61,464 nt of DNA from Dyella silvatica (GCF_026283955.1 NZ_JAPDPE010000015.1:1-61464), one strand, 5' to 3'; counted from the first letter of the stretch, positions 12,001 through 18,829 are shown. Notes: a model not told the origin generated them from the letters alone. Numbers and translations: made by a program.

Positions 12001-13458
12001 AGGGTGGGTCTGAATGCATCGGTGACGTTCGATGCGTCGGTGCAATCGCTGACCCAATTGCTGTCGGGACGGACGCTGGTTATTTTTCCGCAATCCTTGC
12101 GCACGGAGAGCGCCGCGCTCCTCGCCTATATCCGGCAGCAGCAACTAGCGGCTTTCGACTGCACGCCGGTGCAACTGGAGATGCTGGTTGATGCGGGATT
12201 GCTGGCGTCACCTGGCCACGAAGCGGCACTGAAAACCATCTTGGTGGGTGGCGAGGCGCTGTCGTTGTCGCTTTGGCAGCGCTTGCGGCAGGCGAGCGGG
12301 ATCGATTTCTACAACGTCTACGGCCCGACCGAATGCACGGTGGATGCGACCGCTTGTGCGTTGCGTGACGCTGGCGACTGGCCAAGCATCGGCGGGCCGC
12401 TCGGCAATATGCGCGTGTACATTCTCGATCAGCACGGGGAGCCGGTGCCGGTGGGGGTGGCAGGTGAGATCTACATTGGCGGTGACGGTGTGGCGCGCGG
12501 ATATCTGAACCGTCCGGAGCTGACGACGGAGCGTTTCCTGCCGGATCCCTTCCTCGCCGACCCGCAGGCGCGGATCTATAAGACTGGCGATCTGGGGCGT
12601 TGGCACACCGACGGAAGCATTGAATATCTTGGGCGTAACGATTTCCAGGTAAAGATCCGTGGTTTCCGCATCGAGCTCGGCGAGATCGAGGCGAAGTTGA
12701 CCGCGTGCAGTGGAGTACGCCAGGCGCTGGTGCTGGCGCGCGAGGACAGCGTCGGCGATAAGCGGCTGGTGGCGTACCTGGTGGCGCACGAAGGGCAGGG
12801 CTTGCCCACGGAGGCACAACTACGCGCGACTCTCTCGCAGACGTTGCCCGAGTACATGGTGCCAAGCCACGTCGTGGCACTCGAACGCATGCCGCTGACA
12901 GCCAATGGCAAGGTCAACCGCGCTGCGCTGCCGGCGCCCGACATGACGCGCAGCGAAACGGGATACGTTGCGCCGCGCACGCCGATCGAAGCGACCATGG
13001 CGGGCCTGTGGGCCGAGGTGTTGAAGCTCGACCGGGTCGGCGTCCATGACGACTTCTTTGCGCTGGGCGGACATTCGCTGCTGGCGGTGCAACTGGTTTC
13101 GCAGTTGCGCAAGCGCGCCGGGATCGAGATGGAGCTGCGTCATCTGTTCTCGCATCCGACCCTTGGCGCCTTGGCGGCCTTTATCGATTCGAGCAAGGTT
13201 TCGTCGCGGCATCCAAACCTCGTTCCCATTCGCACGCACGGGCGATCGACACCGCTGTTCCTGATCCATCCGATTGGCGGCGAAGTGCAATACGCCTTCG
13301 ACCTGACCAGGCACCTGGATGCCGACCAGCCGGTCTACGCACTGGCGGCCAGCGGCATCGCCGCCGGCGAAACGCCGCATGCAAGCATCTGGAGGCCATG
13401 CGCCACGTGCAAGCGTCTGGTCCGTACCTGGTGGCGGGCTGGTCGCTGGGCGGCATGA
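1..13458 (+). CDS. Hybrid trans-AT PKS-NRPS megasynthase, 5' end outside window, 3' end frameshifted
   Basis: Reading frame is open from base 1, inside a ketosynthase (HGTGTSLGDP, then SNIGH). Domains in order: KS end (1-390); KS-DH linker with the LPTYPFARERYW motif and no acyltransferase, hence a trans-AT type; DH (about 930-1790, DHLVRGTCVLPG, then LLDAALQ); KR (2310-2900, TGGAGGLG, YAAGN); ACP (GFDSI, Ser codon 3217). Three NRPS modules follow: C (3590-4900, HHIVSDGWS)-A-T (Ser 6655), C (6910-8210)-A-T (Ser 9877), C (10045-11340)-A-T (Ser 13075), then a thioesterase start at about 13235. Adenylation codes read by eye are DFWNVGMVHK (Thr), DLFNNALTYK (Ala) and DAQDLGVVDK (Gln). The second C domain opens with YPLAPVQEGLLFHH, the style of dual/DCL or dehydrating C domains, so Thr may be epimerised or dehydrated (inference). 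Frame 1 runs out of the TE near 13388 and stops at 13458. P450 and MATE genes follow on the same strand. Confidence 0.93.
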   Translation, partial: HGTGTSLGDPIEIAGLSKAFGHWTQDKQYCAIGSAKSNIGHCESAAGIAGVTKVLLQLKHRQLAPSLHSSVLNPNIDFAGTPFVVQQTLSPWERPVVVTDGVSKTYPRAAGISSFGAGGATAHVVIEEYEAPARAHVTSQGPALVVLSARSEERLREQVAQLAAFLEGHEIDATLHLDELAYTLQVGREAMDERLGIVVHTLDELRAALAGYLDGETSGEQEIYRGQVKRTKDVLRSLAGDPGMDTLLSGWVAQGQHGKLLDLWVKGLPVAWAMLYGALRPRRISLPTYPFARERYWLDTRSQHVAASAAAVLHPLLHRNTSDVAGLRFTTRLSGHEFYLADHLVRGTCVLPGAAQMEMARCAAREALGDDHGLQLRDMAWTRPVTVGADGLDLHIALYPQASSELPFEIYSDGGHGEAVVYSRGTLAVTELPMAATHDLSALRGDCSAVHLAAEQCYALFGQMGLDYGPTFQGLAELWVGPRQVLARIALPATAPREGYGLHPSLLDAALQATVGMQVDTATGKADTTPVLPFALDVLEMLRPCTPSMWAVVRPSSGSNAGDAVRRLDVDLCDEQGAVCVRLRGFSLRPMLGAPAVAKPSSAAPIQTLMFQPAWHSRPAAKGANPGYARHVVLLGVDTHIAHVLPDAICVRLPTGPDAAKGYMEAAGVLLEQLQNWNGQSGTLLLQVVVPDRGVQQTLRGLGGMLRTAQLENPRIAGQIISVEPGQDVAQALLDNRGDDAQQVRYINGERQLAGWDAHEDVAEAPMPWKAQGVYLITGGAGGLGLIFAREIARRVRNPVLILSGRSALSESIKANLRELETLGAVVRYHAVDVTDATALTALVHGIPEEFEGLDGIIHSAGVLRDGYLAGKTQQQLRDVLGAKVAGTLNLDEASRDMPLDCFITFSSIAGALGNIGQADYAAGNAFMDAFAHYRGELVAKGQRRGRTLSVNWPLWDEGGMQVDAATRAMLVRQLGMHALATDSGVAALRRAWAGTQHQALVMAGDAARIRQVLSGQPEAAEAQAPRDEAAAVAQPSSDQLVRELVGVAAALIKVKPQDIDDETSLSEYGFDSITFTEFANALNQRYGLELKPTVFFEYPLLAGLAEHLARAYPAIAGAAASETSVTSVTARVATAAITTPVVESTPVMASQRRAARAWGRPVESGKQVPVPVIEEAPTVVAPPIPAGIPRVSRDAALPLSFAQQRLWFLDQYESRREIYNLAAAARLTGRLNVDALARTLNAIVRRHEALRTTFALAGDEPVQRIAAAPSLALPVMDLSHLPPAQREAEARLRLQEAAVAPFELSTGPLIRPSLLKLADDEHVLLLAMHHIVSDGWSMGVVVREMAALYAAFVEGRPSPLPELPIQYADFAHWQRAWLQGEVLERQLNYWKRQLADSPSLLALPTDRPRPPQASHAGATVPFAIPAALVTQLQSLGRATQSTLFMALSAAFNVLLARYSGQSDICIGTPIANRNRADIEGLIGFFVNTLVLRTQVDLQRGFTELLGQVRQHMLEAYAHQDVPFEQLVEALQTERHTSYTPLFQVMLVLQNMPTDEQLLPGLSLSLKESESVTSKFDLTLTLAKGRNGLEGCFEYSTELFDAGTIERMAGHFSRLLQAIAAAPERPVGELAMLGEAERQQLLYAFNETGMVAPPSTPDARMLHELFEAQATRTPHAVAVTYEDASLSYAELNARANRLARHLRGLGVGPDVLVGLCVPRSVDMIVGLLAVLKAGGAYVPLDPAYPADRLSYTLADSAPVAVLVNGWENLPPAVQDMLLAAAAPVLDLRSGAQAWAKADSSNLDAASIGLQAHHLAYIIYTSGSTGQPKGVMVAHGNVMRLLSSTDHWYGFGPHDVWTLFHSFAFDFSVWEIWGALAYGGKLVVVPQAVTRSPSEFYDLLCEQGVTVLNQTPSAFRQLIAAQGEQGKAHRLRYVVFGGEALELSALKPWYERPVNAATRLVNMYGITETTVHVTYLALEPSDAYRVGPSPIGRQIPDLQLYVLDAHRQPAPIGVAGELYVGGAGVARGYLNRPELTAERFIVHPFVDDPQAKLYKTGDVGRWLADGSVEYLGRNDEQVKIRGFRIELGEIEARVADHPAVREALVLVREDQPGDKRLVAYVVARDGRAMPDEAQLRAAVGKHLPEYMVPNHFVVLDSFPLTANGKLDRKALPAPDTTRSEAAYVAPRTPVEEVIAGIWAEVLKLDKVSVHDDFFALGGHSLLAIAMIERMRRVELSVDIRQFFAEPTVAALAVASNKGGSEIAVPANGIPVGCTRITPDMVTLVQLSDEELAAIAEHVPGGAANIQDIYPLAPVQEGLLFHHRMAEERDAYLMEMLWAFDTRGLLDRFVAALETVIARHDALRTAMHWEGLAEPVQVVWRQAPLPLEEVSLDQSGDVAAQLSERYNPLNYRLDVRQAPLIRCFVAEDAQQGRWLMQVMLHHLIDDNTSLKLLMGELKAILEGQGGTLPEPLPYRNFVAQARLGVSQAEHEAFFRPMLAHVDEPTAPFGLLDVQGDGTEIAEAQLKVETLLGRRLRQQARKLGVSTASLMHLAWAQVLSRLSGRQDVVFGTVLFGRMQSGEGADRVLGIFINTLPVCIPIGTKPVLDGVRDTHATLTRLLRHEHASLALAQRASGVAAPTPLFSSLLNYRHNAGADASAIDVLEGLRPIKVKERTNYPCLVSIDDSGDGFGIAVQIPGEERARRVCQYMHTVLGELADALENQPEASIDSLEVMPVAERQLLLDDWNAATVVASSTATPAIQALFEAQVARTPDSVALMHRGTALSYAELNRRANRLAHHLRRLGVGPDVLVGVCMARTPDLVVSLLAVLKAGGAYVPLDPAYPAGRIATMLLDAQPRVLLTQEALQLELPVVDGMTVIRVDAAGALWTGERDDHPSSVTRGDHLAYVIYTSGSTGKPKGVGIQHRNAVAFIDWAQATFDRDSLSKVLASTSVCFDLSIFELFVPLSQGGAAWLVDNILDFMEHADALPVTLVNTVPSAMAEVLRGRGLPASVKVVNLAGEALANTLAQALYQQPSVEQVYNLYGPSEDTTYSTFTLVVKGSTTPVSIGRPIAGTQTYILDAQWEPVPLGVAGELFIAGDGLARGYLQRPELTAEKFVPNPFSAVPGACMYRTGDLVRYRADGEIEYLGRIDHQVKVRGFRIELGEIESALQALASEVVVLAREDHAGDKRLVAYLVAHEGQTLPDEAGLRALLSQTLPEYMVPSYFIVLERMPLTPNGKVNRGVLPAPDMTRSEAGYVAPRTPAEEIMAGLWAEVLKRDRVGMHDDFFALGGHSLLATQLVSRVQRAWRVELPLRALFDAPTVAALTRRVADADSGAGAPPLQPVGRDTPLALSFAQTRLWFLDQLDRQSALYNIPLTLRLSGDLDIDALGRTLDEILLRHEALRTRFAEQDGSPVQIVMPATALLLAVSDLSELPSRERQVEAHRLLMEETQTPFDLESDLLIRGALLRLDAQEHILLLTMHHIVSDGWSMGVVVREMAALYQAFTEGRPSPLPALPIQYADFAHWQREWLRGEVLERQLSYWKRQLADSPSLLALPTDRPRPAQSSHVGATLPFAVPAALVSGLQALGRRTQSTLFMTLCAAFNVLLARYSGQSDICIGTPIANRNRADIEDLIGFFVNTLVLRTQVDLTLDFDGLLQQVRQHTLDAYAHQDVPFEQLVEALQPERHTSYTPLFQVMLALQNMPIGELTLPGVSMNLLESNGVTAKFDLMLTLTEGREGLQGCFEYSTELFDVRTIERMAGHFTRLLQAIVAEPGRPLGQLAMLDQAERHQLLSAFNDTATVYPELEPNTQTLHELFEAQASRTPEQVAVVYEGESLTYAELNLRANRLARHLRTLGVGPDVLVGLCVERSVAMIVGLLGVLKAGGAYVPLDPSHPSDRLAAIVDDAKPAVILTQQPVRDALPAAPGSPVFCLDSDADALAAYSDSHLDHHAQPHNLAYVIYTSGSTGMPKGVMVEHRSILNLWSSLERVAFAACGQAARVGLNASVTFDASVQSLTQLLSGRTLVIFPQSLRTESAALLAYIRQQQLAAFDCTPVQLEMLVDAGLLASPGHEAALKTILVGGEALSLSLWQRLRQASGIDFYNVYGPTECTVDATACALRDAGDWPSIGGPLGNMRVYILDQHGEPVPVGVAGEIYIGGDGVARGYLNRPELTTERFLPDPFLADPQARIYKTGDLGRWHTDGSIEYLGRNDFQVKIRGFRIELGEIEAKLTACSGVRQALVLAREDSVGDKRLVAYLVAHEGQGLPTEAQLRATLSQTLPEYMVPSHVVALERMPLTANGKVNRAALPAPDMTRSETGYVAPRTPIEATMAGLWAEVLKLDRVGVHDDFFALGGHSLLAVQLVSQLRKRAGIEMELRHLFSHPTLGALAAFIDSSKVSSRHPNLVPIRTHGRSTPLFLIHPIGGEVQYAFDLTRHLDADQPVYALAASGIAAGETPHASIWRPCATCKRLVRTWWRAGRWAA

Positions 13459-14039
13459 TCGCGTACGAGATCGCCAGCCAGTTGCTGGCCGCGGGCGAGG
13501 AGGTGGGCTTTGTCGGCATGATCGACACCGGCAGCAGTCCGCACCTGCGGGAGGAACTGCTGGCGAGCGAAGCCGACTTCGACGAATGCCACGCGCTGAT
13601 GCGCTGGATCGCCGATCTGCAATCGCCAGGCGGCGACGTGCGGCAGCATCCCGCACATGCCGAACTGATGACCTGTGCCGAACGCGGCGATGTCGACGCC
13701 ATGATCGCGGTGTCCCAGCGCGAAGCCCTGCTGCCGGCGCACCTGGACATGGCGCTGATGAAGCGCGTGCTGGCGGTCTACCGCGCGGGCGCCACGGCGG
13801 CGGTGGAGTACGAGGCGCCGCCTACGGCCACGACGGTGACTTACTTCGCCGCCGATCGCGGCGAAGGCGAGGACGTGTCGTTCGGCTGGGGCGAACTGCT
13901 TGGGGAGCGCCTGGAAGTGATGCGCATCGGCGGCAGCCATGCGTCGATCGTCAAGGCGCCGCGCATCGAGAAACTGGCGCGCGAGATCGCGCGGCGACTC
14001 AGGCGCCGCTCGCCAAGCGCCGAATTGTCGTCGGTGTAG
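13389..14039 (+). pseudogene. Out-of-frame remainder of the thioesterase domain
   Basis: This frame resumes the type I thioesterase left at about 13388: it reads LEAMRHVQASG, then the nucleophile elbow GWSLGG, and a C-terminal GGSHASIVK carrying the catalytic His. In frame 1 the TE runs to ETPHASI. In the family, roughly eight residues of the EAMA-x-x-Y type lie between these two blocks, so a deletion of about 22-23 bases, not a multiple of three, explains both the gap and the frame change. The catalytic Ser and His are therefore separated from the assembly line. Either the gene is inactivated (no product release), the fragment is made separately, or the assembly has an error here. Confidence 0.8.
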
Positions 14040-14052
14040 CAGGGTGTTGAGA

Positions 14053-14070
14053 GGCTGTTTCTCAACAGCC
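14053..14070 (+). terminator. Small hairpin between TE and P450
   Basis: A perfect 7-bp inverted repeat (GGCTGTT, loop TCTC, AACAGCC), nested in a wider GTTGAGA/TCTCAAC arm. It lies just after the TE stop at 14039 and has no T-run, so it may be an attenuator or mRNA-end stabiliser rather than a full terminator. Confidence 0.35.
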
Positions 14071-14128
14071 TGCTAGCCACCATCACACAGGTTTCAGGAC
14101 AACACACTTGCACTGAGGGGAAGTCATC

Positions 14129-15481
14129 ATGAATTCGAACATCGAAGCCGCCGAACTGAACATGGAAGAAGCGGACGAACTCAAGTACTCGCGCACGGTC
14201 GAGGATCTGCCGGGCCCGAAGGGGATTCCATTCTTTGGGAATCAGCTGCAGATGCTCGGCAGCCAGTGGCACGTGACGTTGTCGAACTACATCCGCGAGT
14301 TCGGGCCCATTTATCGCATGAACGAGCTGAAGGTGGGCGGTGTGTTCACTGCGGAAGGTGAGGACTGGCGCAAGCAGCGCAAGCTGGTCACGGGCGGACT
14401 GAGTGTCGAGGTGATCCGGAATTTCTTTCCCACCATGGGCATGATGACCCAGCGCATGGTGGACCGCTGGAAAGCCACCCTGGCCGACGGCAAGCGCGTC
14501 GACCTGCGCCGCGACTTGAAGGCCTTGGCACTGGACATCATCGTCGGCATCGCGATGGGCTATGACCTCAACGTGGTCAGCGACGACAGCCACCCGTTGC
14601 AGCACGACCTGGACAGCCTGATGCGCCGCCTCGCCAGCCGGGGCACGTCGCTATACCCCTATTGGCGTCGTTTCCGCCTGCCGGTGGACCGCGCGGCCGA
14701 TCAGTCTGCCCATGATGTGGAACAGACCGTGCTGAGGCTGATCGGGGAGACACGCGAGCGAATGAAGCAGCGGCCGCAGCTGCGCGAAGATCCCACCAAC
14801 ATGCTTGAGGCCATGATCGTCGCCAGCGAAGACCCCGAGTCGGATTTCAGTGACCAGGACCTCGTCAGCAATGCCATCGCCAGCGTGGTCGGCGGCATCG
14901 ACACCACGGCCAATTCCATCGCGTGGATGATCAACCTGCTGGCGCAGAACCCCGAGACGGCCAGCAAGCTCACCGCCGAAGTCGATGCGGTATTGGGCGA
15001 TGCGCGGATGTCGCGCGAGTGGGAGCAGATGAAACTGTTGCCGTACCTCGACGCCGCGCACAGCGAAACCCAGCGGCTGCGCTCGTCCACACCTTTTCTG
15101 GGCCTGATCGCCAAAGCCGACTGCGTGGTGGCCGACACTTTCCTGCCGAAGGGTATGGTGATCTTCGTGCCGACGACTTTCGGCGACGGGCTCGACGAGA
15201 CACAGTTCCCACAGCATGAGCAGTTCCAGCCGGAGCGCTGGATCTTCGAGCACAAACCGCAGAAGGACGAAGACCCTGCGCGCAAGGTGTTTCCGTTCGG
15301 CGGCGGTCAGCGCCTGTGCCCCGGCCGCTTCCTGGCGTTGATCGAGGTCAAGGTGGTGGTGTCGGCGATCATGCGCAACTTCGAGCTGGAGTTCGACACC
15401 ACGGCACCGCCGGTGCAGCAGGTGATGACCTTCTTCATGGGCCCGAGCGCCGTGCCAGTGCGGCTCAGGTCGCGGACCTGA
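14129..15481 (+). CDS. Cytochrome P450 with an internal N-terminal deletion
   Basis: Haem monooxygenase of 450 residues, probably oxidising the peptide made upstream. Visible motifs: proline-rich start DLPGPKGIPFFGN, I-helix GGIDTTAN, K-helix ETQR and haem-binding loop FPFGGGQRLCPGR with the Cys ligand. The ATG is preceded by AGGGG. Odd feature: GPIYRMNELKV runs straight into VFTAEGEDWRKQRKL. In bacterial P450s of this type about 45-50 residues (beta-1 sheet, helices B/B') lie between these blocks, so an in-frame internal deletion near 14330-14345 is likely and may abolish folding or substrate binding. The stop codon overlaps the MATE start (TGATG), showing one operon. Confidence 0.92.
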   Translation: MNSNIEAAELNMEEADELKYSRTVEDLPGPKGIPFFGNQLQMLGSQWHVTLSNYIREFGPIYRMNELKVGGVFTAEGEDWRKQRKLVTGGLSVEVIRNFFPTMGMMTQRMVDRWKATLADGKRVDLRRDLKALALDIIVGIAMGYDLNVVSDDSHPLQHDLDSLMRRLASRGTSLYPYWRRFRLPVDRAADQSAHDVEQTVLRLIGETRERMKQRPQLREDPTNMLEAMIVASEDPESDFSDQDLVSNAIASVVGGIDTTANSIAWMINLLAQNPETASKLTAEVDAVLGDARMSREWEQMKLLPYLDAAHSETQRLRSSTPFLGLIAKADCVVADTFLPKGMVIFVPTTFGDGLDETQFPQHEQFQPERWIFEHKPQKDEDPARKVFPFGGGQRLCPGRFLALIEVKVVVSAIMRNFELEFDTTAPPVQQVMTFFMGPSAVPVRLRSRT

Positions 15482-16896
15482 TGGCGATGGATACGGCCTT
15501 GAAGTCGAATGACGGCGCTACCTATTTCCAGGTGGGCAGGAAAATCCTCAGCGTCTCCGCGCCATTGATGGGGGCGATGCTGGGTAACCTGATCATGATG
15601 CTGATCGATCGCATCTGTCTGGCCAGATATTCGACCGACACGCTGGAGGCGTCGGGGCCGGCCATCCATACGGCGATGGCGATCGTTACTTTCTTCACCG
15701 GGTTCGCCGGGTTCTCGCGATCGTGCGTGGCGCAGGCGTTCGGCCGATCGGGGCAGCGGCAGGCCGCCTATCAGGCCGCGCTCGGCATCCTGGTGGGCGC
15801 TGCGCTGGCGCTCATCCTGTGCCTCATGGCACCGCTCATGGAGTGGATTCCGTCACTGAGCAATCGGCCTCCGCCGATTACCCGGCTGGAGTCGCAGTTC
15901 TTGTTCTGGTCGGCGTTCTTCGGTGCCGCCATGACTTTGAACATGGCGCTTTCGGCTTACTTCAGCGGCATCGGCCGGACCCGCGTGACGCTGGTTGTCG
16001 GGCTGATCGGCCAGGCCGTGGTCATCTTCATGATCGTCGGCCTGGTATTCGGCAAGTACGGTTTGCCGGAGCTCGGTATGCGGGGCTCGGCGATCGGAAC
16101 CTTGATCGGCACGCTGACGATGACGGTTTGCTACGTGGCCTGCATGCCGCGCGAGGTCTGGAGGGATCTGGGTGGCTTGCTGTTCCGGCGTGGAAGGCGC
16201 ATCGGCGGTGAGTTGATCCCGCGTATCAGAAAAGGGCTCGCCATCGGCAGCTCCACCGGGCTTACCAATCTCGGCAGCGCGGCCTTCGTGTGGATCGTCG
16301 CCGGCCTGGGCGCTGCCGGGCTCGCGGCCAACAACGTCAACCTGACAGTGAACTACCTGGGCGGCGTGCCGCTGATCGGCCTGGGCATCGGGTGCGGCGT
16401 GCTGTGCGGAAATGCCATCGGCGAAGGCGACTACCCACAGGTAACGCGGATCCTCTTCGTGACGATGGGGATCGAGCTGTCGTATCTCGCGGTCATCTCG
16501 TTTCTCCAGATCGTGACGCCCCTGTTCCTGCTCAACCCGTTCGGGCTGATCGACAAGGGGGAGGAGATTCAGCGGGTATCCGTCGCGACAGTGCGAGTGC
16601 TATGGCTTTATTCGCTCGCGTTCGCGTTCTCCATGACCGGAGGCATGGTGTTGGAGAGCTTCGGCCTGACGAGGTTTCTGTTCCTCACCAGGGTCGTGCT
16701 GATGTGGGCGATCAGTATTCCCACTACCTACGTGCTGATGACCGGCCACATCGGAGACGCGAGCTTCCTCCCGACATGCTGGGTGGTCGGGTCGATATTC
16801 GAAGGGGCGATCGGCGCGATGTACTTCTGGCGGATCAGGATGGCGGTGAGGCATCGGCAGAACGGGATTCTGTTGGCGCAAGAGGCCGCTTTGTGA
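15481..16896 (+). CDS. MATE-family multidrug/metabolite exporter
   Basis: Inner-membrane antiporter of 471 residues, about twelve hydrophobic segments, in the size range of MATE proteins. The N-terminal half carries the MATE-like PLMGAMLGNLIMMLIDRICL helix and the C-terminal half repeats the same fold. Start ATG 15481 overlaps the P450 stop, so translation is coupled. Its position as last gene of the PKS-NRPS operon suggests export or self-resistance for the lipopeptide (inference). A longer upstream reading frame exists but lies wholly over the P450 and is rejected. Confidence 0.9.
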   Translation: MAMDTALKSNDGATYFQVGRKILSVSAPLMGAMLGNLIMMLIDRICLARYSTDTLEASGPAIHTAMAIVTFFTGFAGFSRSCVAQAFGRSGQRQAAYQAALGILVGAALALILCLMAPLMEWIPSLSNRPPPITRLESQFLFWSAFFGAAMTLNMALSAYFSGIGRTRVTLVVGLIGQAVVIFMIVGLVFGKYGLPELGMRGSAIGTLIGTLTMTVCYVACMPREVWRDLGGLLFRRGRRIGGELIPRIRKGLAIGSSTGLTNLGSAAFVWIVAGLGAAGLAANNVNLTVNYLGGVPLIGLGIGCGVLCGNAIGEGDYPQVTRILFVTMGIELSYLAVISFLQIVTPLFLLNPFGLIDKGEEIQRVSVATVRVLWLYSLAFAFSMTGGMVLESFGLTRFLFLTRVVLMWAISIPTTYVLMTGHIGDASFLPTCWVVGSIFEGAIGAMYFWRIRMAVRHRQNGILLAQEAAL

Positions 16897-17029
16897 TGCC
16901 GAAGACAGACCACCACGGCATCAGAAGCACCGTTGCGAGAAAAGGCGTGACCGGTCGTCCCGTGAAGCGCGTCCTTGCGATAAATTTTTGAACATAACGT
17001 CGTTTATTTCATTCACCGGGGGCAATCGT

Positions 17030-17830
17030 ATGACGGGAAACCGAGATGATTTTTCGCAATCAGTAAAGACTGTCTTGGCCGGTCGTGCGGGCTGGAAATG
17101 CTCGTTTCCGCAATGCAATCGCTCCACGGCGGGGCCGGCTGTTGAATCTCATGATAAATGGATAAAAAACGGAGTCGCAGCTCACATCACCGCCGCTGCG
17201 CCTGGAGGACCGCGATATGATGCATCCATATCACCGGATCAACGCAGTGATATCTCGAATGCCATATGGATGTGTCCTACTCATGGAAGCTTGATCGATA
17301 AGGAGCAAGCCGCTTATACGGTCGAAGAAATAAAGAGCTGGAAGATCGAAGCTGAAAGTCGTGCCGCACGCGAGCTAGAGCGCAGCAGCGCCACACATCC
17401 ATCGCAGGCGACCTCCCCGTACTCGTCCAAAGATATCGCAACACTAGCAAGCTACAGCGGGGTTATGTCTTATCAAGTGATTGAGCTTATAAGAGGCGAA
17501 CGGTTTGGGAGTTTCGTCAGACACGATGTGACGAATCCGCTCTACCAGATTCTCGAGATGAAGGGCAATCCACGCTACAAGTTCCAGAATTCCGCCCTTG
17601 AAAAGCTTCGACAAAATCTGGCCTCAGAAGTAGAGGCATTCTTTACGCATTTTGGCCAACAAAGTGCAGGCCTACCTTCAGGTTACGAGTACATTAATGT
17701 TTCAGAATTCAGTAGGAACGACCCAGAGAGTCGCTCTTACTGGGAGGAACAGATATACGAGACCCAGAGGTTGGCGCAGGGATTGTGCTCCACCGCAATG
17801 CGGTTGCTTGAAATCAAAGAGAACAATTAA
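17030..17830 (+). CDS. HNH-type endonuclease, possible defence effector
   Basis: 266 residues from ATG 17030, which has GGGGG about 10 bases upstream (a TTG start at 16988 would add 14 residues). The N-terminal half is a recognisable HNH/treble-clef module: CSFPQCNR, then AAHITAAAPGGPRYD and NAIWMCPTHGSLID, ending YTVEEIKSWKIEAE. The C-terminal half (from about residue 120) has no recognised domain. Such proteins are common nuclease effectors in anti-phage islands. AT-richer than the biosynthetic genes to its left and flanked by repeat debris, so probably acquired. Confidence 0.75.
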   Translation: MTGNRDDFSQSVKTVLAGRAGWKCSFPQCNRSTAGPAVESHDKWIKNGVAAHITAAAPGGPRYDASISPDQRSDISNAIWMCPTHGSLIDKEQAAYTVEEIKSWKIEAESRAARELERSSATHPSQATSPYSSKDIATLASYSGVMSYQVIELIRGERFGSFVRHDVTNPLYQILEMKGNPRYKFQNSALEKLRQNLASEVEAFFTHFGQQSAGLPSGYEYINVSEFSRNDPESRSYWEEQIYETQRLAQGLCSTAMRLLEIKENN

Positions 17831-18208
17831 TCGCACAACTTCAGGCGGTCAATGCTGCTTGAGAGACAACATGCTGTAGTACGAGGGTGAGCGGCCGCAA
17901 ACCGATTGAGATAGCCAGATGAGCGTCTCGACAGCCATTCGAATGAATGACTCTTTCTGGCTGATTTCGGGCTTTGGGCAGGGCGATTAGCCCGTGTTAT
18001 CGGGGGTGGGGCAGTCGCCTGCCTCAGACCAAGCAGACATCCTCGTCGCTACAGACTGCCCGCCGGGTGAATGGATTAACCCGACGCACCGAGCGAAGGC
18101 TTGTCTGAATTCAACGTATTACGGCGCCCTTGGCGACCGCAGGTCGCGCATGTATAACGGCCCCCTGGATCTGCATATTCGATAGTTAACTGACAGGAGT
18201 CGCTCTCC
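17831..18208. other. Intergenic stretch with dispersed-repeat debris
   Basis: No convincing gene. It contains the repeat copy at 17980-18007 and downstream sequence (to about 18150) that resembles widely dispersed proteobacterial intergenic repeats; short translations such as GEWINPTHRAK are products of the repeat, not genes. Confidence 0.5.
17980..18007 (+). repeat. Dispersed repeat, copy 1
   Basis: A 28-base word identical to 24434-24461, starting AGGGCGATTAGCCCG and ending TTATCGGGGGT. The core CGATTA/TTATCG is an imperfect inverted repeat. A diverged copy is at 19747-19773. Copy 2 sits at the left edge of the imported operon. Confidence 0.85.
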
Positions 18209-18733
18209 ATGCAACTTGATGGTTTAACAACGCCAGAGAAGATCGACCAAAAGGTCGCTTCTTTCTGTCGCCGCCTCAGCAGCCAAGCTCCGTTTTACGT
18301 CAACGTAGAGCCTGAGCTTTGGTCGCGGCAAAGCACCTGCGAAATGAACGTCCAGAAGCTCATAGAGCAAATTGGCGGATCTCCGGTGATCGGTTACAAG
18401 ATCTGGTACTTAAAGAACAAGTACATTGAGGCGGAGCGCCACGTAATTCACTTTCTTGACGGCGCCTACCGTGATCCAACGTTCAACACTGATGGAGAAA
18501 TGACTGTCCTCTTCGTTCCCGACAAGAACTCAATAACCGGATATGACGCCCGTCCGCTGAAGGTTCGAGAAGGTTTTACTCAGCGCGCTCGCCAGTTCGT
18601 TGCAATCAAGGATCAGGAAGAGAAGTTCGCTGTACAGCTGAGCAATGAAGACTCGTGGGATCGAATGCTTACTTATGAACGTTGGCTCGCAGGCGAGCGA
18701 ATGGCGAACATGTGGCTGGAGCCAGTCAGCTAA
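18209..18733 (+). CDS. Hypothetical protein, probable integron cassette gene
   Basis: 174 residues, no family recognised, no signal peptide or membrane helix, rather charged. The start ATG has AGGAG about 11 bases upstream. The stop TAA is embedded in the R'' end of an attC-like site (18728-18788), the classic arrangement of integron gene cassettes, which usually carry one ORF of unknown function with very short flanks. No integron integrase is seen in the window, so this is a lone or captured cassette. Confidence 0.65.
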   Translation: MQLDGLTTPEKIDQKVASFCRRLSSQAPFYVNVEPELWSRQSTCEMNVQKLIEQIGGSPVIGYKIWYLKNKYIEAERHVIHFLDGAYRDPTFNTDGEMTVLFVPDKNSITGYDARPLKVREGFTQRARQFVAIKDQEEKFAVQLSNEDSWDRMLTYERWLAGERMANMWLEPVS

Positions 18734-18788
18734 CAAATCATTCAAGCCGACGCTGCTTCGCGGCGCTGGCTTAACTCAAGTGTTCGGT
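18728..18788 (+). other. attC (59-base element) of an integron cassette
   Basis: Architecture matches attC: R'' AGCTAAC, spacer AAATCATTC, L'' AAGCCGA, hairpin CGCTGCTTCGCGGCG, L' CTGGCTT, spacer AACTCAAGT, R' GTTCGGT. The L''/L' arms and inner hairpin pair well. The R' box deviates from GTTRRRY at one base (C), so the site may be partly decayed. It overlaps the stop codon of the preceding gene. Confidence 0.8.
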
Positions 18789-18829
18789 GTCCGCTCCGTG
18801 GCCGCAAGCCGTCGTTCTAACGAAGACTC

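Noticed and set aside
17994-18185. 63-codon gene next to repeat copy 1
   Set aside because: Its translation is the known product of a dispersed intergenic repeat; no ribosome-binding site.
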